NCBI GenBank assembly: GCA_035610835.1
Contig: CM069447.1
Coordinates: forward strand, 41,316,648-41,380,647
Direction of reading: 5' to 3'
Source: Ophiura sarsii
Lineage: Eukaryota > Echinodermata > Ophiuroidea > Amphilepidida > Ophiuridae
Length of the DNA stretch: 64,000 bases
This document shows, piece by piece, positions 1-12,100 of the stretch. Numbering within the stretch: position 1 is the first letter of the stretch; every line of letters begins with the position of its first letter. The notes under the pieces were generated by a model. The model saw only the letters and a list, made by a program, of their open reading frames with translations, was not told the DNA's origin and searched no databases. The position numbers and the translations under genes were made by a program.

Positions 1-460
1 ACTATATATTTTCAGTGCACAATGAAGAATAATTCATCAGTATATTACAAGTGCAGTCATCTTCGGAGCCTTCATTTCACCCTTTTAAGGATGAGCACTC
101 CCGATGTAATTCTCTTAAAAGGTGACTATTGGGCAAAAATCACCGTGTTACAAAGTAAAGCTTTTCTTCCTTATCTTAATTAATCTGTGTATATATACAT
201 ATTGAAAACTCTACAAAAATGTAAACACGTAATAGCTAAAGTTATAAAGAAAACGTGTCTACAATTTCGACACTAATGTAGCTATTATTCCTGAACAATG
301 TTACGACTTACGTGTTTATTTCTAGGTTGTTACGTGCTTAGACTATTATCTAGTGTTTAGTATGTACTTCTTTACTAAACATATTTACGTTATACCGTTT
401 TGCAATTACGCATCTTTTGAACACATGACACACAATGATGAATGTTATTGGTTGAACGTA
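1..460. repeat. 3' flank of gene A, repeated at 17.8-19.1 and 22.8-25.3 kb
   Basis: No gene. The first 180 bases (gcagtcatcttcggagcc ... cactcccgatg) recur with changes at 17871-17950, 18091-18200 and 22801-22935. Bases 200-460 (gaaaactctacaaaaatg ... atgaatgttattg) recur at 25105-25325 and in part at 19030-19100. It marks the outer part of the duplicated segment. Confidence 0.65.
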
Positions 461-1785
461 TTAGTAGGCATAGCACAATGCAGACATACAGAGTCAGCCA
501 CTGGGAGCATTACACCAGTGAACAACAACATATGAAGAGCTGTGTTGCAAAAGGGTCTACATCCACTTCTACCTGTTACTCATTTTGCATTATTGGATGG
601 ATGGCTATTCACGATGTAGAATGTGGTTTGTATTATTGTTGGTACCTCAATTGGCGTGCATGGATGCACTAATCCAAGTCATGAAGACAGCCATACAATA
701 ATTAATTAATAATGCAAAATGAGTAACATGTAGGAGTGGTCTGTAAACCCTTATGCAAAAATATCTCTTCATATAATGTATGCAGCTCCACTTTGAAAAA
801 CACCCCTATATAAAATTAATTATCCTCACATTGTGCACTCACTATAGGGCAGTGAGCTTGCCATATGTGGCAGTCATGACCTTACACTATATAACCTTGA
901 TTCAGGTATAAGTACTTATCATCAGGTTTTTTAGTTAGGACTGTTTTACCAATTTTCGAAATTTGCTCTAAACTTGAATATATTGGGCCGATTTAAATAA
1001 ACCTAACCTGAGATATTGTACTAAACACTTCAATCCATTTAGTGATATGCTAAGATTTTACATCCTTTGAATGAAAAATGTGAGGAAAAGACTGAGAATT
1101 TAAATATGGGTATTTAAGAAATGGAAAAGCTTGTTTAATTTCTAAATCCATCAATATTTGTCAATCAAATTGGGTATACATGTTATATATCTGTTACCGA
1201 TCACTCTTATGATGGGAACAAAATTGTCGGACAATGCTCATTTGCATATTAATGACTTGAATAGATAATTAGCTAATTTGCATATTTAATGAGCTTATGA
1301 AACTAAATCATAGTTTAAAAGATTGGGTATCATACAGTTAGCCAGTATACCAAGTTTGATTGCAATACACCATTCCACATCTGGATTTATAACATTTACG
1401 CATATTAATAAGCTGGACTTAGTCACTTTTTTGATTGCGGTCAGTAAAACTGGTCAAAATGACCAATTTCACTAGGTTATTTTAGCTTAATGCAATATAA
1501 TTTTTTAATTTAACATGGTATATAGATATTCATTTGTTAAGAAATATGTGTAAATAGTGTTTTGAATGTTACATTATTAACAAATTGAGCTCTCTAAATC
1601 CTGATAAATTCTTTTTTGGGGCATTGTTACTGTTTTTGGCAGGTTTTCGGCCATTTTCGTAGTATTTCAAAAGACCGTAACACAAGAATACATTGACCGA
1701 TTGTCATAATTCTTTTTGGAAAATAAATCTTTCATTGCAATCTTTCATTTGACTCCAATTTTGTACATGTCTCAATCGTTAGATC
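461..1785. repeat. Insertion in copy A absent from copy B; inner 640 bp also at 5148-5776
   Basis: Copy B runs directly from gaacgtatt to tcacgctagcaactg (25321-25350), while A has about 1.3 kb between these words. Bases 485-1121 reappear at 5148-5776 at roughly 97% identity by eye. This is a dispersed non-coding repeat; no protein domain is visible. Confidence 0.6.
530..775. mobile_element. Foldback (MITE-like) module, copy 1
   Basis: Arms of about 85 bp in inverted orientation (tatgaagag ... tgttactcattttgcatta, then taatgcaaaatgagtaaca ... ctcttcata) enclose a short loop. The best 32 bp of each arm pair with three mismatches. No coding sequence. A second copy lies at 5185-5427. Confidence 0.6.
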
Positions 1786-2560
1786 ACGCTAGCAACTGTC
1801 GCCATATTGGATTCCACTATAGTGTGTGCATTGTGTCGCACTTAAACTTTAATTTCTTGGCTGCCACAACACTTATTTTCCATCCCTAATTTAACTGTGA
1901 TGCCAAGTGGGAGACTGTCAAATATGATTACAAATGTTGTTCAGGGAGTTTGAAGGTAAGGTGGTGAGACTCGACACTGGAACACATGTTGTGTGTTTGA
2001 TACTGAAACAATTAATTCGTACGAGTAACGAGCTATTATGTTCCAGTATTGAACGATACTGGTATAATAGTATCTGGGACAAAAAGTACAATTTATTGAC
2101 AATAATTATAGTCCATGCGTTATTTGGTCCTAAGTGTTATTGTCCAATCTTTGTTGTTATTTTGTCATGGTTAGTTATTGTCCAAAAGCTTATTGGTCTG
2201 GATAAAATAATTTCTCTCAGCAGTTGAAGGTAAAAGCTATAGTTTACGATCAAGGGCTACTGGTTTGCTCATAGGTTGTCAAGGGTCAAATAATTACCCT
2301 TACTGAAATTAATACAGTCATTTTAAGCAGTCATCATGCAGAGAAATATGTGATCACAAATAAAATACAAATATACCAATTAAGCATTTGAAGCTCTATA
2401 GGCAGTCGCTAGAGATTCAAATACACGTATTCGAAGCTCGATTGTACATGTACACATTCGCTATGCAGTCGCTATGTGTAACGCTTCAAATGAGCGTTGA
2501 ATAAGCAATCGACGGCCTATTTGAAGCTATTTAATAAAGCTGTTATTTTCTGAATTTTGT
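1786..2560. repeat. 3' flank shared by copies A and B
   Basis: Aligns with 25340-25990, with small indels. It contains inverted words around a gtattgaacgatactgg hairpin. No convincing coding exon; the small open frame at 1934-2227 is broken in copy B. Confidence 0.6.
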
Positions 2561-2902
2561 TTAAAAAAAATCCCTAAAGACATATTAAACATGCATTTAT
2601 GCGAAAATGTAATTTTAGAGGTCTTTTAGAAGCTATTTGCTCTTTGCACGGATCCACTATTTGCGAGGAGGGCCTCCAACTGATGCAGCATTTAATGGGA
2701 CTATTCCATGTTATTTGTAACTTTAGTTCGACTTTTCTACACAATTTGACTTGTCATATTGTGAAATGATGCAACACTTTTATTCAATAGGATTATAGTT
2801 TGAGGCTCTCCTCGGATCCGTGTAAAGAGCGAATACGAGCGCGAGGATGCGTAGCGTAAATATTGTATTCGTCCTGATATTATAAGACCGTAATTCGTTA
2901 GC

Positions 2903-2987
2903 ATTAATTTGACCCTATTTTAATAGGGTCAAATTAATAGTTGTAGAGTCTGCTGAGCCCTTAAAAGGGCTCAGCAGACTCTACAAC
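2903..2987. repeat. Two adjacent perfect hairpins
   Basis: 2903-2938 is a perfect palindrome with 17-bp arms (attaatttgaccctatt) and a 2-base centre. Immediately next, 2940-2987 has 23-bp perfect arms starting gttgtagagtctgctgag and a 2-base centre. It lies just 3' of the predicted end of gene A and is absent from copy B. Confidence 0.9.
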
Positions 2988-3117
2988 GCTCTCACACATG
3001 CGTAGTAGCTCCACCACAACCAAAAGACGCAGCCTGATTGGTCAACGGTGCTCAACGCTTGCGTTCAGCGTTGAAGCGTTTAGCGTCTCACCAATTCCTG
3101 GTATGATCCTGCATTTC

Positions 3118-3125
3118 CTAGTAAT
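3118..3125 (-). CDS. Gene A predicted terminal micro-coding exon (Tyr-Tyr-stop)
   Basis: After a strong pyrimidine tract ending cttatcttgtag, the bases ATTACTAG complete the phase-1 codon of exon 5 (T+AT), add TAC, then TAG. The protein would thus end in Gln-Tyr-Tyr. The same acceptor and the same two Tyr plus stop are kept in gene B (26370-26363) although flanking sequence has diverged. This is inference from conservation; no poly(A) signal was fixed. Confidence 0.45.
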
Positions 3126-6100
3126 CTACAAGATAAGAAAAGGAAGAATTGACAAAAATATCAATGTGTTTATTCTTTTTTATCTGTTGTTGATGGATTG
3201 ATGGATTGATAGATAGAAACCAAGGGTAAGCAGGGCTTGTAACCTTTTCCCAGCAAATTTACCATAAAATTAGACTGGATTGAATGAAGAAAAAACACCA
3301 CGTAGTTTATTAATACGGAAGTAGGTAACTACACGGATGTATATTATAGGTGGATGTCGCTATTAAGACTCGTTATTCAGAAGATCCGCTATTCAGAAAA
3401 CTCACTAGTCAGAAGGTCCGCTACTCAGAAGTAGCAGACCTTCTGAGTAACGGACTTTCTGAATAATGGTGGGTTTTTTTGTATTTTATTGAAAAAGCCC
3501 GCTACTCGGAATTTTCAGAAAAGCGGACATTCTGAGTAAAGGGTGTTCTGACTGACGGGTGCTCCCGTATATTATAGGGATTGTTCATAATTTCAATCAA
3601 TGGCCTCTTGTATTGACGTACGACGTAATAAAACAAATAGTAACACATAGGCCTACGAGCTCTTTTATTGTAACAACTGCGGTACTTTTAAAGGTACTTT
3701 ACTTACATTGCGGTCGATTACTCAGTTGCCAATTTGATGGTTGATTAAACACTTGACCTCGTGCGTTATGCTGTAACGGTGAAGTTGGTGGCCGGTAAAA
3801 TCCTTCATTGTGTGCGCCCTGGAAGGATGGTGGCTGAGTGTTATGCTGGAAAGTTCCTTCATTGTGTGCGCCCTGGAAGGATGGTGGCTGAGTGTTATGC
3901 TTGAAAGTTCCTTCATTGTGTGCGCCCTGGAAGGATGGTGGCTGAGTGTTATGCTGGAAAGTTCCTTCATTGTGTGCGCCCTGGAAGGATGGTGGCTGAG
4001 TGTTATGCTGGAAAGTTCCTTCATTTTGTGCGCTCTGGAAGGATGGTGGCTGAGTGTTATGTTGGAAAGGTCCTGGTGGCGGTTGTTGAAACTCTTGACT
4101 TTGAGCATTGGGCTGATACTGCACCTGTTTCATAATGTAGTAAATTTATATTCGTGGGCGCAACTGCATAAGGTATAAACATACATCCTAGACTAGACAC
4201 AAATCTTAGTTAAATACATGGTGTTACACTTTAGTCCGTCGTGGACAAGTCTAGCATCGTTTCCATGAATGTATGTTGGATTCAACAATCGACCCATTTC
4301 TAGTTACCACAATGGTATTTTTTTTATTAATTATGTATGATAGGGTACGTCGTGTGCCTTGAGTTGGAACCCCTTTGTGTGACATGTATGAAAAAGGTAT
4401 AGGTATCCTGAAAGCCTACACATTTCCAAATCACATAATGTCAATATCAAGGTCATTGTAAGGGTGTGTAAACAATATATATTTGGTGTAAAATGAAGAA
4501 ATGTACTAAAAATACAACATTTTTCATTTGTCATTTTCATAAATTGAAGATAGCATTATATTTTATTAAGTTGTATAATTCAAAAGTATATAATATTGTC
4601 CCAAAGAAAAATGTTGCCACCTTTATCTTTACTGATAAATGGTACCTTATACAGGGTCATTAAATCGTAAAGTGGTAAGGACATTTCTTTCTTTTAATTT
4701 GTGATATTACGCGTGAAGATTGAATGAATATGATCTGCCTGCAAAATGGCATTGGTATGGCTAATACAGAAGGGGAGATACAGCTGTTTGAAGTTTGGGG
4801 ACCAGGGGTGGTGCCGGAAGGGGTGCCGCCGGAAGGGGTGCCGCCTGTACAAACTCAATGGGGATAATCCCATGCTTTGTTCTTTTTACGTTAACTAGTC
4901 ACCTCCTAATGTCACAAACACCATTCTGGTCCCACATCTGATGGGTAATTTCATGAGGAATTCAAATATGTAAAGTAAATAATGATAGAGGTAGGTATAA
5001 AAAATATATGGATCACAAATTAAAAAATTAAAAACTCTGATATTTTTCCGAACATTGTGAATCATACCATTTTAGTCCTTGGTCGTACTATAATTTCAAT
5101 GGCATATTTGAAAATGTATACTTTTACTACCTCAGGGGGCATACAGAGTCTGCCACTTGGAGCATTACACCAGTGAACAACAACATATGAAGAGCTGTGT
5201 TGCAAAAGGGTCTACATCCACTTCTACCTGTTACTCATTTTGCATTATTGGATGGATGGCTATTCACGATGTAGAATGTGGTTTGTATTGTTGGTGCCTC
5301 AATTGGCGTGCATGGATGCACTAATCCAAGTCATGAAGACAGCCATACAATAATTAATTAATAATGCAAAATGAGTAACATGTAGGAGTGGTCTGTAAGC
5401 CCTTATGCAAAAATATCTCTTCATATAATGTATGCAGCTCCACTTTGAAAAACACCCCTATATAAAATTAATTATCCTCACATTGTGCACTCCCTATAGG
5501 GCAGTGAGCTTGCCATATATGGCAGTCATGACCTTACACTATATAACCTTGATTTAGGTATAAATACTTATCATCAGGTTTTTTTAGTTAGGACTGTTTT
5601 ACCAATTTTCGAAATTTGCTCTAAACTTGAATATATTGGGCCGATTTAAATAAACCTAACCTGAGATATTGTACTAAACACTTCAATCCATTTAGTGATA
5701 TGCTCAGATTTTACATCCTTTGAATGAAAAATGTGAGGAAAAGAGAGAGAATTTAAATATGGGTATTTAAGAAATATTTTTCCGAACATTGTGAATCATA
5801 CCATTTTAGTCCTTGGTCGTACTATAATTTCAATGGCATATTTGAAAATGTATACTTTTACTACCTCAGGGGGTATACAAGCAAATATAAATGTGTAAAG
5901 TTAAAATCATGTCGCGAAAGCCAAAATCCGTGTGTAACGCGAAAGGAGGCGAGCTTTTAACACATACTTTCTACTATTTCAATGTTTGAATCTAATACCC
6001 TTCGTGCACTCCGACGCAGAGAACGTTATGAAAACGTGTTGAGAAGGTAGTAACGCAGACATCGACTTATAAGCGCAATACAAGCGCTGGCTTGATCGCA

Positions 6101-9100
6101 GCAGAGCGTAAACAAGCGCGGCGCATTGCATGGCGCTCATGAGCGATCATGGGGACCCAACCCCGCTCTAGATGGCGTCCCCAATCGGTTCTTAGAGACC
6201 TTAATGCGTTTTACATGGCGTTTTGATAATTTTTCAGCGCAACGAGAGGGCAAGGCCTGATCGCAGTATGTGTGACAGTGGTATAACGGCCTACATGACT
6301 GTATTGCCATCTTATTGATTTCCACACGGTAAATCATCTCCCTACTCAAAGGCCTTTGTGAACGCAAGCGTTAGGTCAAGAGGTCAAACACTAACAAAAT
6401 TGTTAATTACATATATTTGCCAAAGGAAAATAGACAGAAATCGCATTGGTTATGTTGCATCGTAAAGTAAGCTGCGTTTTGGACTTTTGTTTTCGTTGTC
6501 ATTTTTTGCCTAATTGTGTGAAAAGTGATTTTCATAGTGATTTTCATATTTGGGTGTTTAGCTACCGGCATTAAACAAATAAAAAATCCAGCCGATTTCA
6601 TTCAATATTGTGGATATTACGAAACCGTTTCTATTTCCGGTTTGGCCATGCAAAAATAAAATGTGGTTTCCGGTTTCCCGACCAACCCATTCAAAACCCT
6701 CCGACCCAATCATATTTTATCCCAAATTCAACAATCATTGTATTCCTTTACTACTATTTACACTTTATATCGTAACATTTTTTTAATTTCATGTTACCTT
6801 TCTTGATTATTGTATGCTTTCTTGTTATATATTGTTTTATTTCGTGTTCATTCGCATTACTTACTGACAATCAATAGCCATGATAGGTATACACTCTCTA
6901 CTGATGCACCAGAGATGATTAAAAAAAACGCTGGCATATTCATTCATTCATTCATTTATAATATTTATTAACACAATCCAACAGTGTTTGTACGTGACTG
7001 GCTCCCCATCCCCCGGCTCCCCCCAGCTCCCAATTGAAAGTGAAATAATGAAGACGTTATATTTTTGAATGGTATGGAATGAACATTTATTGTGCGTTTT
7101 AATGACACCCATTTGATATTCTATGACGAGAATAGAAACGTTGATGTTATAAACATCACTAACACTGTAAAACTGTCACACCTCAAAATACGGGGTCTCA
7201 ATTCGTGGCACACGACCAATTCACAATATTGTACACTATCCGGTCCCCATCCCCCAGTAAAATGGGCCTATCTATAGGTTGGTTATACTCACTATCACTT
7301 GTCGCGGTGGCCCACAACATACACCGTGACAGCAGAATGCAGCGCTCACAATGGCAACCACAAATTCAACGAATGCAACGGCAGCACTTAGGCTGTGTAT
7401 AACAGGCTAGGGAGTTAACAATAGAATAATAATAATATCAACGATAAGAACATTAATAATAAAAAAATAGTGATGGCTTAACTCTTACCTAATCATTGTC
7501 TAACCAATGTATTTTTCTGTAAATCTCCAAAACATGGACATGGCTTTCCCAGGGGTCTTAAACTCCATAATTTGCTTCCGCGCGCATTGTTTCAATATGT
7601 TTTAACATTATCAAATACAATTCGGCCTCGACCCCTAAATTTATTTGCTTCAGCAGCCATTAAAGGCATAGTATGTGATATTTTCCAGGGAGCGCCCTCT
7701 ATTCATGATATTTTTTAGAAAGTAGATTTTCTTGCCGATTTACATTTCTGATCATAAATCGTACATACATTCCAAGTTACAGAGCGATACTATTCCTAAT
7801 TATCTCAAAATCATGGTTTTTTAGAGGGAATTTAGACTAGAGTAAAATAAGTTGTCGGACAAAAATCGACATCCGACAGTTTATTTTCACTCTAAAACCA
7901 TGATTTTGAAGTAATTAAGAATCGTATCGCCCTGCAACTTGGAATGTACGATTTATGATCAGAAATGTAAATCTACAAGAAAATCTGCTTTCAATTTTGT
8001 TTTGATGTTGAGGGCGTTCCCTGGCTAAGATCACATAATATACCTTTAACAGACGGTGTTGAGCAGGGGGTTTCAGTTTCAATCTAGCATCTAATACATA
8101 CGCTCGTATTAATAGACCGACGATGCAAACCTAAATCATCGCAGGCTATTTTATTTAAAGACTACGGCGGTCATCATGAATTATCTAAATAAAAAGATGG
8201 TACTGAAACTGAAGCTGGTTATATGGTTAGAATACATGAACAGCAGTGGCATAACTAGACCTCATGCCCCCTGTCGGAAGGCTTGACCCCCTGCCCCCCC
8301 CCCCCCCCCCCCCACTGAAATGACAAACTCTAAGTATATTAGTAAAAAATTAGTGGGTAATGCCTCCTCCCCTTCCCTCACCCCCCCCCCCCCCCCCCCC
8401 CTGATCACAGGCCTGTCCACATGATGCCCCACCCAAATTCGGTAACTGAATGTGATGGCTAATTTCAGAAACAGAGGGGTCAATCATGAATCCAGGCTGT
8501 GAAATCACGTCTTTCCATTGTACACTCTCTGGTTCCCCTCCATATTATTAAATACCTATGATATTATAGCCGACAGCCTATGTTTGGAGAACTAATAATA
8601 AGTTGATGTCACACACAACGGTTGCTAATTTATCTCCTCTTTCAATACACTAAGCAGAGCGGACCTGTCGGGGGCCACTCATGTACAAAAGTTGTAATCA
8701 TCCGTGTGAATCCACCCTCAAAAACTACCCTTAACGCTGATTCTAAATGAAGGAAAAAAAGGATTATAGCTCGACGAATCATACTCATAGCAAAGGATAT
8801 TGGTCCTCAAGACAGATTTTAGACTGGAAAAACGTATGAAGTAATTGGGTGATTCAGTATTGTTAGTAATTTTTTCTTATATAGGCCTAACTATTCGGCT
8901 ATTTTTATAAAGATGACACATGACTTATGGCCCAAGCAACCCTGAGTGCGGAATCACGTTGAAAAAGACGCCCTTATTCTCTGAAATTGGCGATTTTGGT
9001 ACACGTGATAATATTGCGAGACGTCGTTGCCGACACTGGGTTCTTGTCACTACTTCCACTGTATTTTACAAAGTACGAGTTTATTGCTCCCCACGCTGCT

Positions 9101-12100
9101 TAAAATGCTGATGAGGAAAACGGTACCAAAGTCGCTAACTGGGTAAATCTTGAGGACCACGAGCGCTTTACTCCTCCTGAATCAGGTGCCATCGTACTAT
9201 ATAATACAAACAACACGAAAACGTAGTACACTACAAGCACACACCTGCACCACAGTTCTAGGTGGATATGAATGACCAACAATTTGAAAGTGAGACATAG
9301 CATGACAAGGGAAGAACTTGACTAATCATGATTGACAACATTCAGACACTTAGGGACCGTTCATTATTTATGGGGGGGGCGGTTGGGACAAATTCGAGAC
9401 TCGTATGTTACAATTACCTAACCCACAGCTGAAACTGAAAATTACATGACCATCCCCCCTGCAAACCAGTAGCTTTTTACACAACCCTCACCCCCCCCCC
9501 CCCCCCACCCCCACCCCCCCCCCCCCCAAAAAAAAAAAGTCAACTTGTCACATACATGTACTTAAGAGGGCTGTCTTTTACCTTTGGAATTTTGTTCATG
9601 GATACGTTGGCAAATTCAGTTTTTGCTGAACGGCCAATAATTTGCCCCTCCTTTTTATTGTGTGAAATTAGTAATGGCGAGCGTAGCGAGGCAGAAATTT
9701 TGTCATATTTATACATTTTGGGTGGTTTTGTGAGTCTTTATAACCAGAACAAGTTAGAACATTCTGGGCAGAAACGTATAGCACAGTGAAACGTTCTACT
9801 TTTGTGAGCATTGGTGCAAAGCTGAGATGAGGTGAAAAGCATGCATTAAATCACATTTTTTTAAATCATAAAATTGGATTTTGTAACATTATTTCTCGAC
9901 CGTTGATGATTTTTTTGAAGTCGTTAGGTTTTAAGAAAATATATATATATATAAATAGAAAAAATTGGCTTTTACACTCCAAAATAGCCTCTAAAATCAC
10001 CCCAATCACCACCATCTTTATAGTTTAAAAAAATGTACACAACCCCCCTGTTTAAGAATAAAAAGTTACATAACCCCCCTATTTCAACATATATATGAAA
10101 GTTACATGACCCCCCCCCCCCTATAGTTTACACAACCCCCCCCCCCCCCCCCGCCCCCTCCCCTCCCGCATAAATAATGAACGCTCCCTTATGACCTAAT
10201 TGGAAGATTAAGATCCACCAGACAGGTAGATTGATGCTACACGGGATAATGGCATGAAGACAACGGTCATAAATTATGGAAGTTTGACTATCAGGAAAGA
10301 CTCCTGAACTCATATTTTAACTGTATTTTCAGTTACAAAACCATCACAGCATATGATTTAATCATAATGGAAATAAGTTTCCTTTTTACATTTGTGTACA
10401 ATTGCGGATGTAACTGGAAACGGCTTTAAAACGGTGGAAAACGGTGTGAAACCGTGGAATTATATATACGAAAAAAACAGTCAGAAAATAAATTGTCCTG
10501 GTTCCAGGACAACTTATTACAACAAAATTTGATTTTGAAGTAATTAGGAAACATATTGCTCTGTAACTTACAAAAATATTTTAGTTTCATGGTTAAAATG
10601 TAATTTGACCAACAACAACAAAAGAATTTCTAATGGAAATGATCCCATAATATGCCTCTAAATATGTTAAATGGGCGAAGATGGTAGATGTGATTTAGTT
10701 TGACATGTATCGCGACACTTATAATCGTTCATTTGAAAACAGTTGAAATTGGAATATCATCTACATGTAAGTATTATTTCTTTATATCATAAAATATTTT
10801 TATTCTCCATTTCAAAATCGAATATAAATGAATGGATAGAAAAGTGAATGACAAAATTAATATAAATATATTACATTTACATACCAATGCATTGCAAACT
10901 CCATTGAAATTGCAAAGTACTGTGTTGGCCAAGGCCCCATAGCTATCTATGAACACTTGACCAAATGCACATAATGATGACACAATTGACATAAACATAT
11001 AAGCCCCGATCTAAATAGAATTTGGAATAAAATGGAAGATGGTTAATGATTAATACAGACAAAAAATACGTTATATTCATGTTCCCAACACAATGTCAAC
11101 AAGAAGAAAAATCGCGATTATGCCCTTAAATTAAGCAAAGATTCCCAAACGCAAGTAGCAGATTGTCCCTGGACCTGAACGAGGGAAGAGGGGTGAGAGG
11201 GGAGAGCGAGAGAGGAGAGCTCTGCAGAACATTTTGCTGCGCGGGACACAGTTAAGCCTTGTTCGGTCAGGGGTGGGGAGGGGAGGAGGATAGGGGGAGG
11301 GGAGAAGGAGAGAATAAGGCTCCTACATTAATATTTACACTGCTATTTATCACTTTATGGCCGGTTAATCGAATACGTGCAACCATGCTGGCGGTTTTGC
11401 TGGAGGGAAAATTCAATATTACACAAACCACATCTTAACGGAAACCCCAATGAATTATATAGACCTACCTTAATATTGCTGCTGTATCTTTGGTAAACGA
11501 CAGAAGTGTTAAGTTACTGAATGCAGTCACACTTACCACACACCCCTTCCTGTTTTTGCTACATACTCCAAGGATACCAGCCACAAAGTAGAACTATAAT
11601 GATTAAGACAATCACCAGAAACTATAACATGCAGTCCATTTTATTCGGGGGCGCAAAATTCTCAAAATAATATTGAACCTTGGACCTTGCTGACGACCGT
11701 TCCCTTGGTATAAGCGTGTTAAGATAACATCATAAGTATCAATTCTGTAAACGTTTCTTATTCCCTATTTCACAGGGGAAAGTGCCGATAATTGCATTTA
11801 ACGACCAAATATCCCCAAGTTAGCGTTTTCGTAACGTGTTGAGAAATATTTTTTCGGCTCCCCTAACCGTTATTTATATACAGACACCTTTATATGTAAA
11901 TTATGTACTATAAACAGTTAAATCCCCGTTTATAGTTGTATTGAGGGCTCCGGGAGACATGTTTAGCGGTTTTCTGAAAAAAAAGTTGAGTCAATCAATA
12001 CAGTACAATTTTGTCAAACGAATAATTAATGTCCTTCGCCTTATTTACATGATTTTACTGTAAGTTCTACACGATTTTACTGTAAGTTTTACACGATTTT

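Noticed and set aside
3810..4178. Plus-strand frame of repeated CALEGWWLSVMLESSFIV units
   Set aside because: It is the antisense reading of the minisatellite in the MS4A-like tail exon; the minus strand joins consistently to the other exons.
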